The notes under the pieces were generated by a model that worked only from the letters and a program-made list of their open reading frames with translations, was not told the origin of the DNA and made no database searches. Position numbers and translations under genes: made by a program. From Roseivirga sp. UBA6052 (GTDB lineage: Bacteria > Bacteroidota > Bacteroidia > Cytophagales > Cyclobacteriaceae), in the NCBI GenBank assembly GCA_002427755.1, contig DIYO01000004.1, positions 62,001 to 126,000 of the forward strand: a DNA stretch of 64,000 nt. The letters are read 5' to 3'. Below are positions 9,239 to 18,668 of the stretch, piece by piece (position 1 is the stretch's first letter; each line of letters opens with the position of its first letter).

Positions 9239-10132
9239 GTGTTTTATTTATTACTCACCATACTTGCTAACGTGGCCATCTTTATGTCCTTTAGATCGTT
9301 CAGCAAATTTAAAATCAATACGTTTCCGGCAATCATTACCAACTATGCAGTATGTGTGATTACAGGTACATTGTACGCTGGGTTTAGCAATGTACATGAG
9401 CGTGCAGACTTCAATGCTGATTGGTTCTATGCGGCCGCTTTCCTAGGGCTGGTTTTCGTCAGTACATTTTATCTTATGGCAAGAACAACCCAGTTGAGAG
9501 GAGTAGCAGTGGCCACTGTAGCTTCAAAAATGAGCTTAGCCATACCGGTTCTTTTTAGCCTTTTCATTTTCAAAATTGCAGGTAACGAATTAGACGCACT
9601 CAATTACGCAGGAATTCTACTTGCCTTTGTAGCTATTCTAATGGTGAGTAAGAAAGAGAGAACTAATAATGAAAAGGTCAAGCTCACTTTAGGTTATATC
9701 GCATTACCTCTAGCAGTATTCATAATGGGTGGAGTAATAGATACGAGTCTAAATTACATCAACCTAAGCATGCTAACCGAAGAAATCGAGGTTGTATTTC
9801 CAATCTTCATATTCAGCTTTGCTTTTCTATTTGGCCTAATTATGGCCCTAATCCAAAAAGTAAAATTTAATTGGAAAGATATACTTGGTGGCATTTATCT
9901 GGGAGTGCCAAACTTCTTCAGTATTTTCTTTCAACTAAAAGCCCTGAGCGCCTTCAATAACAATGGCGCAATACTTTACCCTTCACTCAACATTGGTATT
10001 ATCATTTTAAGCACATTGCTGGCCATAGTATTCTTCAAAGAGAAGCTCAGTAGAATCAATTACATTGGTGTGGGATTAGCAGTAATAGTAATCATTCTAT
10101 TAAGCCATCAGGAAATATCTAATAGTCTTTAA
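9239..10132 (+). CDS. EamA-like (DMT superfamily) transporter
   Basis: The 297-residue protein has ten hydrophobic segments in two repeats of five, ending with a helix pair around SLNIGIIILSTLLAIVFFKE and a short basic tail. This matches drug/metabolite transporters of the EamA type, which export or exchange small metabolites. The substrate cannot be predicted. The start is GTG 9239, giving a first membrane strand directly after the initiator. Its stop overlaps the ATG of the yigZ-like gene (TAATG), so it leads a tightly packed four-gene unit running to 11624. Confidence 0.78.
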   Translation: MFYLLLTILANVAIFMSFRSFSKFKINTFPAIITNYAVCVITGTLYAGFSNVHERADFNADWFYAAAFLGLVFVSTFYLMARTTQLRGVAVATVASKMSLAIPVLFSLFIFKIAGNELDALNYAGILLAFVAILMVSKKERTNNEKVKLTLGYIALPLAVFIMGGVIDTSLNYINLSMLTEEIEVVFPIFIFSFAFLFGLIMALIQKVKFNWKDILGGIYLGVPNFFSIFFQLKALSAFNNNGAILYPSLNIGIIILSTLLAIVFFKEKLSRINYIGVGLAVIVIILLSHQEISNSL

Positions 10133-10740
10133 TGGTAGATAGATTTTTGACATTAAATAAAGAAAGTGAATCCCTCTACAAAGAAAAGGGTTCAAAGTTC
10201 ATTGGGATCGCTCTACCTGTTCAATCTGAAGACGAAGTAAAAACTCAACTTGAGCTGATCAAGAAGAAGTATTATGATGCACGCCATCATTGCTATGCCT
10301 ATGTACTTAACCCTGAAGGCACTCAAACGCGTGCCAACGATGATGGAGAACCCAATCATTCAGCAGGCGACCCTATCTTAGGACAGATTAAATCTAAAAA
10401 CCTCACCAACACCTTGGTGGTAGTTGTTCGCTATTTTGGAGGTACTAAGCTTGGTGTGAGTGGCCTAATTACCGCATACAAGACGGCTGCTAAAGAAGCT
10501 TTGGATTCGAATGAAATAATTGAAGAAGAGGTAAGAATTCGTGTCCAGTTGAAATTTCCCTATGCGGAAATGAATGAAGTGATGAAACTCGTAAACGAAC
10601 AAGATCTCAAAATTCTCGATCAAGGTTATGAAGAGATGAGTATTCTAACTGTTTCTGTTTTAGTGAGTCGGAAGGAAAACCTGGACGAGCGAGTGACGTT
10701 TTTAAATAACATAGGACATCAGATTTTTCTCACCTCATGA
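10132..10740 (+). CDS. YigZ/IMPACT family protein
   Basis: The 202-residue protein contains the UPF0029 signatures in order: GSKFIG near 20, HHCYAY near 53-58, DDGEPNHSAGDPIL near 71-84, and RYFGGTKLGVSGL near 101-113. A C-terminal DUF1949-like domain follows. The family includes bacterial YigZ and eukaryotic IMPACT. Its biochemical role is not settled, though links to translation and stress signalling have been proposed. The protein looks cytoplasmic. Its start overlaps the transporter stop by one base, and its own stop overlaps the next ATG (ATGA). Confidence 0.9.
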   Translation: MVDRFLTLNKESESLYKEKGSKFIGIALPVQSEDEVKTQLELIKKKYYDARHHCYAYVLNPEGTQTRANDDGEPNHSAGDPILGQIKSKNLTNTLVVVVRYFGGTKLGVSGLITAYKTAAKEALDSNEIIEEEVRIRVQLKFPYAEMNEVMKLVNEQDLKILDQGYEEMSILTVSVLVSRKENLDERVTFLNNIGHQIFLTS

Positions 10741-11099
10741 GCCTTCAGAAGACAATAGCTACATTTCGTTTTCCTCAAGATGCCTACATACTTAGAACTA
10801 AACTAGAGTCAGAAGGTATCAGAGTCTTTATGCAAGACGAACTCACCATTCAAACGGACAATTTTTTGTCTATACCCATGGGTGGTATCAAACTCCAAGT
10901 AAGCGATAGCGATGTTCCCAAGGCTATTCAAATCATGGAGGAGTTTGGGATACCGGATTATGACGAAAAGAAGAGACTCAGTCTTCTTAACCCATTGAGT
11001 AAGAGTTCTATCATTACAGGCGTTATTGGAATTGCCATAATTGTGCTCTTTTTTCTAATTCTTTGGCTCACGAACTCTTTTGATATGTATCTTGAATAG
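10737..11099 (+). CDS. DUF2007-domain protein with C-terminal membrane helix
   Basis: The 120-residue protein begins with a compact domain of the DUF2007 type (ATFRFPQDAYILRTKLESEG, then a second strand-helix element ending in EEFGIPDYD). This is a small ferredoxin-like fold often described as a putative signal-transducing unit. Residues 85-110 form one hydrophobic helix, so the domain is probably tethered to the inner membrane facing the cytoplasm. It is coupled to the upstream yigZ-like gene by an ATGA overlap. The next gene starts on the base after its stop. Precise function unknown. Confidence 0.72.
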   Translation: MSLQKTIATFRFPQDAYILRTKLESEGIRVFMQDELTIQTDNFLSIPMGGIKLQVSDSDVPKAIQIMEEFGIPDYDEKKRLSLLNPLSKSSIITGVIGIAIIVLFFLILWLTNSFDMYLE

Positions 11100-11624
11100 A
11101 TGCACAAATATCAATTTCCAATTGAATCTGACAGATTATTCTATCGTCATTTAGAGCCTCAGGATAAAACCTCATGGCAAGCATTTTTTGTGGATAACCC
11201 TTATCTGCATTTCGTGGGCATTAAAAACCCAAAATCTCCAGAGGAGGAAGCAGAAATTTGGTATGAGCGTCAAACGAAAAGGTATGGAGAAACAGGTGTA
11301 GGTATATTAGCTGCTATTGAAAAGGAAACCAATCGATTGATAGGGAATGTAGGCCTTATTTGGAGAGAAGAAGTTATGGGAAAAAGTGTATATGAAATAG
11401 GGTACTCTGTTCTGCCTAAAGAATGGCGAAAAGGCTATGCGACCGAAATGGCTAAGACTTTTAGTGCATATTTCGAATCTCATCAAATTGATAAAAGAGT
11501 AATATCTATAATCCACATTGACAATATTGGCTCACAATCTGTAGCATTAAATAACGGAATGACTCGAGGCTCTCAATTTGAGTTCCTCGAGTCGCCCTGC
11601 TATCTATATTTTAAAGACTATTGA
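11100..11624 (+). CDS. GNAT family N-acetyltransferase (RimJ/RimL-like)
   Basis: The 174-residue enzyme has the RimJ/L-type N-terminus (ESDRLFYRHLEPQD), the strand YEIGYSVLPKEWRKGYATEMAK near 98-119 forming the acetyl-CoA pyrophosphate loop, and the late NIGSQSVALNNGM near 141-153 typical of this subfamily. Relatives acetylate ribosomal protein N-termini, amino acids or small molecules. The target here is unknown. It directly follows the DUF2007 gene (stop and ATG adjacent) and ends base to base against the convergent permease B. Confidence 0.87.
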   Translation: MHKYQFPIESDRLFYRHLEPQDKTSWQAFFVDNPYLHFVGIKNPKSPEEEAEIWYERQTKRYGETGVGILAAIEKETNRLIGNVGLIWREEVMGKSVYEIGYSVLPKEWRKGYATEMAKTFSAYFESHQIDKRVISIIHIDNIGSQSVALNNGMTRGSQFEFLESPCYLYFKDY

Positions 11625-13994
11625 TTATTCCGTTCTCAGTGAACTTGCCGGATTGGAAAGTGCTGCTCTTCTCGCTTGATTAATTACTACTACTAGGGCA
11701 AAGAGTAAGGCAACCAATCCTGTAATGCCAAAAATCCACCAATCTAAAGAGGTTCTAATGGTATAGCGTTGCAAATAGTCTTGAAGTAAGAAATAAGACA
11801 CTGGAGCAGCAATAACAAATGAGATCAATACAAGTCTTGTGAAATCTCTCGAGATCAAGCCTATTAAACTAGGTACTGTTGCACCTAGAACCTTTCGAAT
11901 ACCAATCTCCTTAATCCTTTGCTGAGCTGTATAAGAAGCTAATCCAAACAGACCCAAACCGGTGATAAAAATGGTAAGTAGCGCAAAGATCGTGGAGAGT
12001 TGACGAGTAAGATTGATAGTTGTATACTTACGCTCGAAAGCGACATCGGCAAATTCATACTCAAATGGATAAGCAGGATTATATTGCTCAAATACCTCTT
12101 GTACCCCTGTTAAAATGGCTTGAACATCATTAGTGGCCGGCAACCTAAGAGTTACAGATCCACCCCAATCGTCTATCACCATAAACATTGGGCGAACCTC
12201 CTCATAAGGTGAACCCATCATAATATTATCAATGACCCCAACCAACGGACGTTTAGTACCCCAAAGGTCTAAAGGTGTACCAATAGGATCACCTTCTATA
12301 CCCATTAAATCTAAAGCAGATTTGTTAATAACTATAGCCGTTGAATCAGTTGCAAACTCTTTACTAAAATCTCTTCCCATTAGCATTTCTGCCCCCATAG
12401 TTTCGGCATAATCATAACCTGTAACTACGGTTACGAACATCACTTTCTCACTTTCGGGTTTACCAGGCCAGCCTAAGAAATTATTAGAACTAATATCGGT
12501 AACTCGGCTATTAGAGCGAGTCATATTTACGATTAGGTTTTTCCTCAGCAATTCGTTCTTAATCACATCATAGTTCTCACGCACATCATCTGTCAATGTC
12601 ATGGAAATCAAACCTTCTTGGTTATAACCAATATCACGCCCACGAGCTAGGTCAATTTGCTTGAGAATTACAATTGTGCTTATGATGAGTACAATGGCAA
12701 AACCAAACTGAAGCATAACCAATATCCTTCTTGGTAAATCGCCATTCTTGCCTGTAGAAACCTTTCCTTTAAGTGTCTTTATCGGGTTAAATGAAGATAG
12801 ATATAAAGAAGGATAACTACCTGATACAATCCCCGTGACGAGGATGATCAGAGCTGAGAAAACCCAGAACTCGGCACTTGCAAAATCAATACTCAATTGC
12901 TTATCAACTAAGTTATTGTAAGCTGGTAAAGCGGCTAATACCAATAACACAGCCAACACAAAAGAGATAACTGATATCAAGATTGACTCACCGTAAAACT
13001 GCATGATTAACTGACCTCTCTTAGAACCAAGAGTCTTACGTATGCCAACTTCCTTTGCCCTCTTTTCTGAACGTGCAGTGGCCAAGTTCATAAAGTTGAT
13101 ACATGCGATTATAAGTATGAATAAGGCGATTATGGTAAAGAGATTGACATATTCTGCTTGGCCTCCAGATGCGACACCATCTTCAAAATCGCTGTAAAGT
13201 CTCCAACGAGGCATGGGATGCAAAAAGAACTCTCTAGGGATATCATCCTGTCCCTTTTCTGTTAGCATGTTCTTTATACCAGCTTCTACTTCATCCTCGT
13301 CAGTGCTGTTCGCCAACTCTACATAAACTTGAAATGAGTAGTTACCCCAGTTTTCTTTGTTATCTCTCACCCATTGTTGAATTGACTCTCTATGTGCCCA
13401 AGGAATAAGATAATCGAACTGGAAAGATGAGTTCTCAGGAACATCTTTTACTATGCCCGTTACTTTGAGCGTGCTTGAATCTTCTACCTTGAGAAACTGA
13501 CCTATGGGGTCTTCCCCCTCTTCGAACAAAGTAGCCGCCAACTTCTCAGAGATTACAATAGAAGATGGGTCATCTAATACCAAACTTCTATCACCTTGGA
13601 TCAAGGGGAACTCGAACATATCGAGAAATTCATTGCTCACATAGTAACCCTGAATGTTAATTCTTTTGTCTCCATTTGCTACTAATCTTCTAGAACCCCA
13701 TCCAGCAACAGCTGAATTGACAATTTTGGCATGGGCATTTTTCATTTCCATGTAAGTAGGTAGCGGAACAGAGTTCCATGTTGAAATACCATCAGAGATG
13801 GAAGCATTTACCCAAACCTGGTGGAGTTTATCTGCTTTTGGAATGAAGCTATCGTAGGACGTTTCTGCCTGTACCCATAGCAATATTAATATGCTACATG
13901 CAATACCTACAGATAGTCCTGAAATATTAATAATGGAATAGAGCGAATTCTTTCGCAGGCTGCGCATAGCAACCACTATGAAGTTTTTGAGCAT
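11625..13994 (-). CDS. FtsX/MacB-like ABC permease, unprefixed (permease B)
   Basis: This 789-residue permease has the two-half MacB plan: helix near 18-40, extracytoplasmic domain, helices around 283-305, 335-360 and 380-400 with KEVGIRKTLGS after the first of these, then a second half with KEIGIRKVLGA near 695 and the terminal NPASSLRTE. It has no N-terminal prefix. The segment around ATARSEKRAKEVGIRK and the following QFYGES is nearly the same as in permease E at 53-56 kb. That makes B the closest relative by eye of E's core. There is no ATPase gene nearby. Upstream on the same strand lies the DUF4097 gene, 77 bp away. Confidence 0.85.
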   Translation of the reverse strand: MLKNFIVVAMRSLRKNSLYSIINISGLSVGIACSILILLWVQAETSYDSFIPKADKLHQVWVNASISDGISTWNSVPLPTYMEMKNAHAKIVNSAVAGWGSRRLVANGDKRINIQGYYVSNEFLDMFEFPLIQGDRSLVLDDPSSIVISEKLAATLFEEGEDPIGQFLKVEDSSTLKVTGIVKDVPENSSFQFDYLIPWAHRESIQQWVRDNKENWGNYSFQVYVELANSTDEDEVEAGIKNMLTEKGQDDIPREFFLHPMPRWRLYSDFEDGVASGGQAEYVNLFTIIALFILIIACINFMNLATARSEKRAKEVGIRKTLGSKRGQLIMQFYGESILISVISFVLAVLLVLAALPAYNNLVDKQLSIDFASAEFWVFSALIILVTGIVSGSYPSLYLSSFNPIKTLKGKVSTGKNGDLPRRILVMLQFGFAIVLIISTIVILKQIDLARGRDIGYNQEGLISMTLTDDVRENYDVIKNELLRKNLIVNMTRSNSRVTDISSNNFLGWPGKPESEKVMFVTVVTGYDYAETMGAEMLMGRDFSKEFATDSTAIVINKSALDLMGIEGDPIGTPLDLWGTKRPLVGVIDNIMMGSPYEEVRPMFMVIDDWGGSVTLRLPATNDVQAILTGVQEVFEQYNPAYPFEYEFADVAFERKYTTINLTRQLSTIFALLTIFITGLGLFGLASYTAQQRIKEIGIRKVLGATVPSLIGLISRDFTRLVLISFVIAAPVSYFLLQDYLQRYTIRTSLDWWIFGITGLVALLFALVVVINQARRAALSNPASSLRTE

Positions 13995-14071
13995 TTGACC
14001 TTTGGGTTAAGATTGACCGTTGATATGTAGACTTCGGGATAACAGAATCGTTACACCGAAGCCATATTTTT

Positions 14072-15049
14072 TTAATCCCTTACGACAGACCTGCCTGAAC
14101 CTGTGCTAATTCTGATGACAATATCTTTATTACCTATAGTAGCTTCTTTAGTGTAATTTCTATTGCCTCTCCAGTTGCGTCTGCGGTTATCATCGTCATC
14201 GTCATCACCAAATTCTTTATCGAATCTGAATGGTGCTCTAATGTCATCTTTATCATTAGCTCTCATGATAAACTTTCCTGCAATTTCTTGACCATTGAAA
14301 TCTAGGACAGCATCACCAGAACCTGTATTTAATGACAAATCATAATCCAAAGCGGCAGCTAAAACTACTTCTACATTTCCTGATCCAGTGTTTAAGGTTG
14401 ACTTGCCTTCTATTACAACATCTTCCATCTCTAGATTACCCGAACCTGTGTTGAGATCGAAATCACCTTTTCCGCTTCTTATTCTTATGTTACCTGAACC
14501 TGTATTGAAATTGGCATCTCCACTAAATGTTTCTACTCTAATAGAACCTGAACCCGTATTAGCGTTTACTTGTGCTTCCAAATCGTTAAACGAAAGGTTG
14601 CCAGAGCCTGTATTGGCCATGACTTGACCGTTTAAATTTTCAACCACGATATTTCCTGAACCAGAATTTAAATTGATAGTAGATTCTAGCCCTGAAACAT
14701 CAATATTTCCTGAACCCGTTTTAAACTCAACTTCTAACCCGTCAGGGATTTCAAGAGTCCATTCCGAATAACCTCTTGTGTATCTGCTCCTTCTGAAATC
14801 TTCATCGATTACGAGTGTACCACCTCTTTGCTCGAATTCTGGTGTGTAATCATCTTCATCATATGTGTACTCAACTACTACTTTTACCTCTGAACCGTTT
14901 CCTTTTTTAATAGTGCCGTTTCCTGAAGCAGTTGTGAGTCTAATGTTTTCCACATTAGTAAATGTCTTTTCTATTCTCTCTTGAGCCGTAAGGGTAAAAA
15001 CGGAAGCTAAGAGAAGCATCGCGATTAACGTTGGTTTTAGTCTTTGCAT
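14072..15049 (-). CDS. DUF4097-type beta-strand repeat protein (secreted)
   Basis: The 325-residue protein has a signal peptide (basic MQRLK, hydrophobic core, TLTAQ cleavage region near 20-23). It also has a striking repeat: TGSGN or close variants at about residues 111, 129, 147, 165, 183 and 201, exactly 18 apart, then 221, 242 and 317. Each repeat pairs a short strand with a GSG turn, as in the DUF4097/DUF2807 'head GIN' beta-helix families often associated with the cell surface. Residues 281-287 form a run of Asp followed by an Arg-rich stretch. Function is unknown; an envelope location is inferred. It may be cotranscribed with permease B downstream. Confidence 0.8.
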   Translation of the reverse strand: MQRLKPTLIAMLLLASVFTLTAQERIEKTFTNVENIRLTTASGNGTIKKGNGSEVKVVVEYTYDEDDYTPEFEQRGGTLVIDEDFRRSRYTRGYSEWTLEIPDGLEVEFKTGSGNIDVSGLESTINLNSGSGNIVVENLNGQVMANTGSGNLSFNDLEAQVNANTGSGSIRVETFSGDANFNTGSGNIRIRSGKGDFDLNTGSGNLEMEDVVIEGKSTLNTGSGNVEVVLAAALDYDLSLNTGSGDAVLDFNGQEIAGKFIMRANDKDDIRAPFRFDKEFGDDDDDDNRRRNWRGNRNYTKEATIGNKDIVIRISTGSGRSVVRD

Positions 15050-15416
15050 TTCTTGTTGTTTAGTCTCATAGACAAGTCATCTTTTAAAAGGATGCACGGC
15101 ATTCACTATGTGACAAGCACCTTTGACAAATTCAATTTATTCCTTAAAATATTATTCTTTATAAAAGAATATTTACGAATTATTAGCCTTTAGAAATCGT
15201 ATAAATAGAAATCATATTTCTCTTAATACATGGATAACAAAATAATAATCTGCATATTAGATTAGTCAGTCAGGCGACATGGCCATTTTTTTAACAGACT
15301 GAACCTTAAACTGTCCCCTAAAAGCCCGATGAGATCCTTGAGTTCTATCGCCTTTTTAAAAAGTAAAGAATACTATACATAACCCGTTTTTTAATTACAA
15401 CTAACAACAACTGCTT
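15050..15416. other. Intergenic region between divergent DUF4097 and susC genes
   Basis: This 367-bp AT-rich spacer must hold promoters for both flanking genes. It contains an AT-rich hairpin with one bulged base (about 15148-15174: AATATT-a-TTCTTT pairing with AAAGAATATT). I found no perfect TAnnTTTG element, small ORF or RNA gene. There is no sigma/anti-sigma pair next to susC. Confidence 0.5.
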
Positions 15417-18400
15417 ATGATTAAACATCTACGGTTCATCATTTTGATGATCTTTTCCTTTGCAGCTACAACTACCTATGCGCAGCAAACTGTGCAGGGT
15501 GTGGTAAGAGATGCGAATGGAGAAGTGTTGATTGGGGTTTCTGTCCAAGAGAAAGGAACCCTTAACGGAGCCATTACACAAGGTAATGGAGACTACCGAT
15601 TGCAAGTTGCAGACGCAAATGCCGTTCTCGTATTTAGCTTTATCGGTTTTGAAACTGTTGAAAGAACAGTAGGCACTCAGACCACAATTAATGTTACGCT
15701 TGAGGAGGTTACTACACTTTTAGGCGAAGTGGTAGTTACTGCAATTGGTCTGACACAAAAGAAAGACGAACTAGGTTCAACGGCATCTACAGTAGAAACC
15801 GAACTAGTTACTCGGTCTGGAGAAGTTAACTTTCTGAATGCTTTAGGAGCGAAAGCATCCAACGTTCAGATTAACAGATCAAACGGTGACCCCGGTGCCG
15901 GTTCAACCATTAGAATTCGAGGTGCAAACAGTATCACCGGTTCATCCAGCCCACTAATTATCATTGATGGTATCCCTGTTTCTAACAATACTCAATATGG
16001 TGGTGGTAATAACGCTACCGGTGGTAGAACAGGTGGTGTTTCCCAACAATCAAGATTGAACGACATCAATCCTAATGATATCGAGTCAGTTCAAATTCTG
16101 AAGGGAGCATCAGCAGCTGCACTTTGGGGATCCAGAGCTGCCAATGGTGTGATTGTAATCACAACCAAAGATGGTAAAGCAGGCAAAGTGAATATCTCTT
16201 ATAAGTTTACTTCATCTTTCGATAGAGTGAACCAGAGATATGAGCTACAAAATGTCTGGGGACAAGGAAGAGGAGGAAACTATAGCCCTACTCGTGCAGA
16301 AGCATGGGGAGATTATATTCCGGATAGAAGTGGAGGTGCCGATGAGGTAAACACTTCAGGAGCGTTTTTTAGAGCGCAAGACGGAACAATCTACTACCCT
16401 ATTACACAGAAAAATTCTAGAGAGACTTTCGTAGACTCAAACTGGGATGGTGTTTTCCAAACAGGTGGATTCTTACAGCATGATGTAACCATTAGTGCAG
16501 GTACCGAAAAGTCTACATACTTCTTTAGTGTTAGTAGATTAGATCAGGAAGGTATCATAAAAGAAAGTACTTATGATAGAACAAATGTGCGTTTGAATAA
16601 CAAGACCTTCTTAACGGATGAATTCACGCTAGAAACCAAAGGGGCATTTACGCATACTTTCTCAAATAGAATTCAGCAAAGTTCTAATACAGCCGGTCTT
16701 TTACTAGGTTTACTTAGAACTCCACCAGATTTCGATCAGAGCGACTATATAGGAACTTATGTAAGCTCTTCAGGAGAAGAATTCCCTTTAAGACATAGAG
16801 CCTACAGACGTTATCTAGGCAATGCAGTTAATCCTATCTACAACAACCCACTCTGGACAATATATGAACAGTTGGCTACTAGTAGAGTGAATAGATATAC
16901 ATTCTCAGCAGACTTAGATTATTCACCAGTAGAATTCCTAAGTTTTAAAGCCAGAGGTGGTATAGATGGATATAATGACACCAGAAGTTATTTCTTCCCA
17001 ATTAGTTCTGGTGGTTCTAGATCCAATGGCCAGTTTGCTGAAGATATTCTTGGTAGACAAGAGATCAACTTTGATATCATTGGTACAGGACAGTTCGATC
17101 TAACAGATGACATATCACTAAATGCAACTGTTGGTTGGAACATTAATGATAGAAGATTAAGAGGCAATAGCACCAACCTTCTTGGTTTCTTGGTAAATGC
17201 TAGAAAAGAAACCACTGACTTAAATACAGCGGCTGAGAATACCACTATAGATAATTCAAAAACTAATTTAAGATCTAATAGAGGGTATGCTCAATTAAAC
17301 TTTAGCATGTGGGATCAACTATTTGTTAATATCTCAGGAGCCGTTGAAGCATCTTCAACCGTAAGAGGTAGCTTCACCTATCCTGCTACAGATGTAGCAT
17401 GGCAGTTCACTCAATTACCAGCGTTCGACAATAGCTCAGTTCTTTCGTTCGGCAAGTTAAGAGCATCTTGGGGACGTGTGGGTATTGCTGCACCTGCTCA
17501 TAGATTCGAGACTTTAGCAGAAGGTGGTTTTGGTTATTCAACTTACAGTGACCCATTAGATGTCTCACTTTGGGGAGGTGGTTTCCGTCTTGACGATGAC
17601 AAAGGAAACCCTGACTTGGAACCTGAAATTAAGACGGAGTGGGAAATTGGTACTGACTTGAGATTCTTCTCAGACAGACTCAGCGTTACCATGACTTATT
17701 ATCAGAATGATATTGAAGGAATTATCATTCCTGTAGACCTAACTCCTTCTTCAGGATTCGATACGCAGATTTTAAATGCCGCGTCTATGGAGAACAAAGG
17801 TTTCGAAATGGAACTTGGATATGATCTTCTTCAGAATAACGATTGGGGCATTAATGTTTTTGGTAACTGGGCTACTAATGAAAACCTGGTTACAGACCTA
17901 AGTGGTACCGAAACGATTGACCTTTCGGGAGGATCTGTAAGTTCTAGAGCTATTGTAGGCCAACCATTAGGTGTTCTATTCGGAACAGGTTCTCAAACTA
18001 ATCCTGATGGTAGTTTTGATTTAGATGCTAATGGATTCCCTCAATTAACACCAAGCCCTATTGTATTAGGTGATCCTAATCCAGATTGGAGAGGTGGAAT
18101 TGGCGCTGACGTTACCTATAAAAAGTTCAGACTAAACGTACTTCTTGAGCACTCTCAAGGTGGTGTATTCTCGCCTAGATCTCTGTGGGTGCTTAACAGA
18201 TTTGGTACTACACAAGAAACGGCCAATAGAATTACGCTCGACACTGATTTAGTAAACTATGCAGGTAACACCATAGCTGCAGGTACAACGGTTAGAGGTA
18301 ACATTAGAAACTTTGGTGGTGGAGATGTACTACTTGACGAATCTTGGTACAGAACTGGTATTGGAGGTGGTTTTGGTGATAACCAAGCATACAACTTTGC

Positions 18401-18656
18401 CATCTATGATGCCACATTTACTCGTTTGAGAGAGCTATCATTAAGCTGGACTTTAGACACGCCAGCGTTTAGAGAAAAGACCACGTTTAACTCGATCGTG
18501 TTTACAGCAACAGGTAGAAACTTATTCTTATGGGATGAAATACCGGGTGTTGACCCTGAGGTTAACCAGACGGGTGTTGGTAACGGATTAGGACTAGAGT
18601 ACTTTACTAACCCTAGTACAAGATCTTATTTGGTATCAGTAACAGTTAACTTTTAA
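15417..18656 (+). CDS. SusC/RagA-family TonB-linked outer-membrane transporter
   Basis: The 1079-residue protein has a signal peptide ending near TYAQQ (22-24) and a CarboxypepD_reg-like beta-sandwich (about 25-100, VQGVVRDANGEVLIGV and YRLQV). A TonB plug follows, carrying IRGANSITGSSSPLIIIDG near 165-183, NPNDIESVQILKGASAAALWG near 218-238 and GVIVITTK. The remainder is a long beta-barrel ending in the aromatic-terminated VSVTVNF. It imports a ligand across the outer membrane using TonB energy, with a SusD lipoprotein as lid. susD follows 12 bp downstream, then an esterase and an SLC13 transporter, hinting at uptake of an ester-bearing or acidic substrate. No glycoside hydrolase or peptidase is linked. 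Confidence 0.93.
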   Translation: MIKHLRFIILMIFSFAATTTYAQQTVQGVVRDANGEVLIGVSVQEKGTLNGAITQGNGDYRLQVADANAVLVFSFIGFETVERTVGTQTTINVTLEEVTTLLGEVVVTAIGLTQKKDELGSTASTVETELVTRSGEVNFLNALGAKASNVQINRSNGDPGAGSTIRIRGANSITGSSSPLIIIDGIPVSNNTQYGGGNNATGGRTGGVSQQSRLNDINPNDIESVQILKGASAAALWGSRAANGVIVITTKDGKAGKVNISYKFTSSFDRVNQRYELQNVWGQGRGGNYSPTRAEAWGDYIPDRSGGADEVNTSGAFFRAQDGTIYYPITQKNSRETFVDSNWDGVFQTGGFLQHDVTISAGTEKSTYFFSVSRLDQEGIIKESTYDRTNVRLNNKTFLTDEFTLETKGAFTHTFSNRIQQSSNTAGLLLGLLRTPPDFDQSDYIGTYVSSSGEEFPLRHRAYRRYLGNAVNPIYNNPLWTIYEQLATSRVNRYTFSADLDYSPVEFLSFKARGGIDGYNDTRSYFFPISSGGSRSNGQFAEDILGRQEINFDIIGTGQFDLTDDISLNATVGWNINDRRLRGNSTNLLGFLVNARKETTDLNTAAENTTIDNSKTNLRSNRGYAQLNFSMWDQLFVNISGAVEASSTVRGSFTYPATDVAWQFTQLPAFDNSSVLSFGKLRASWGRVGIAAPAHRFETLAEGGFGYSTYSDPLDVSLWGGGFRLDDDKGNPDLEPEIKTEWEIGTDLRFFSDRLSVTMTYYQNDIEGIIIPVDLTPSSGFDTQILNAASMENKGFEMELGYDLLQNNDWGINVFGNWATNENLVTDLSGTETIDLSGGSVSSRAIVGQPLGVLFGTGSQTNPDGSFDLDANGFPQLTPSPIVLGDPNPDWRGGIGADVTYKKFRLNVLLEHSQGGVFSPRSLWVLNRFGTTQETANRITLDTDLVNYAGNTIAAGTTVRGNIRNFGGGDVLLDESWYRTGIGGGFGDNQAYNFAIYDATFTRLRELSLSWTLDTPAFREKTTFNSIVFTATGRNLFLWDEIPGVDPEVNQTGVGNGLGLEYFTNPSTRSYLVSVTVNF

Positions 18657-18668
18657 TCAGCAACAGAC

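Noticed and set aside
13995..14071. Inverted repeat CTTCGG/CCGAAG between DUF4097 gene and permease B
   Set aside because: The stem is interrupted by mismatches and has no T-tract, so termination cannot be supported.
14388..14627. Plus-strand ORF with repeated LPEPVL motifs
   Set aside because: The repeats simply mirror the TGSGN codon repeats of the DUF4097 gene on the other strand.
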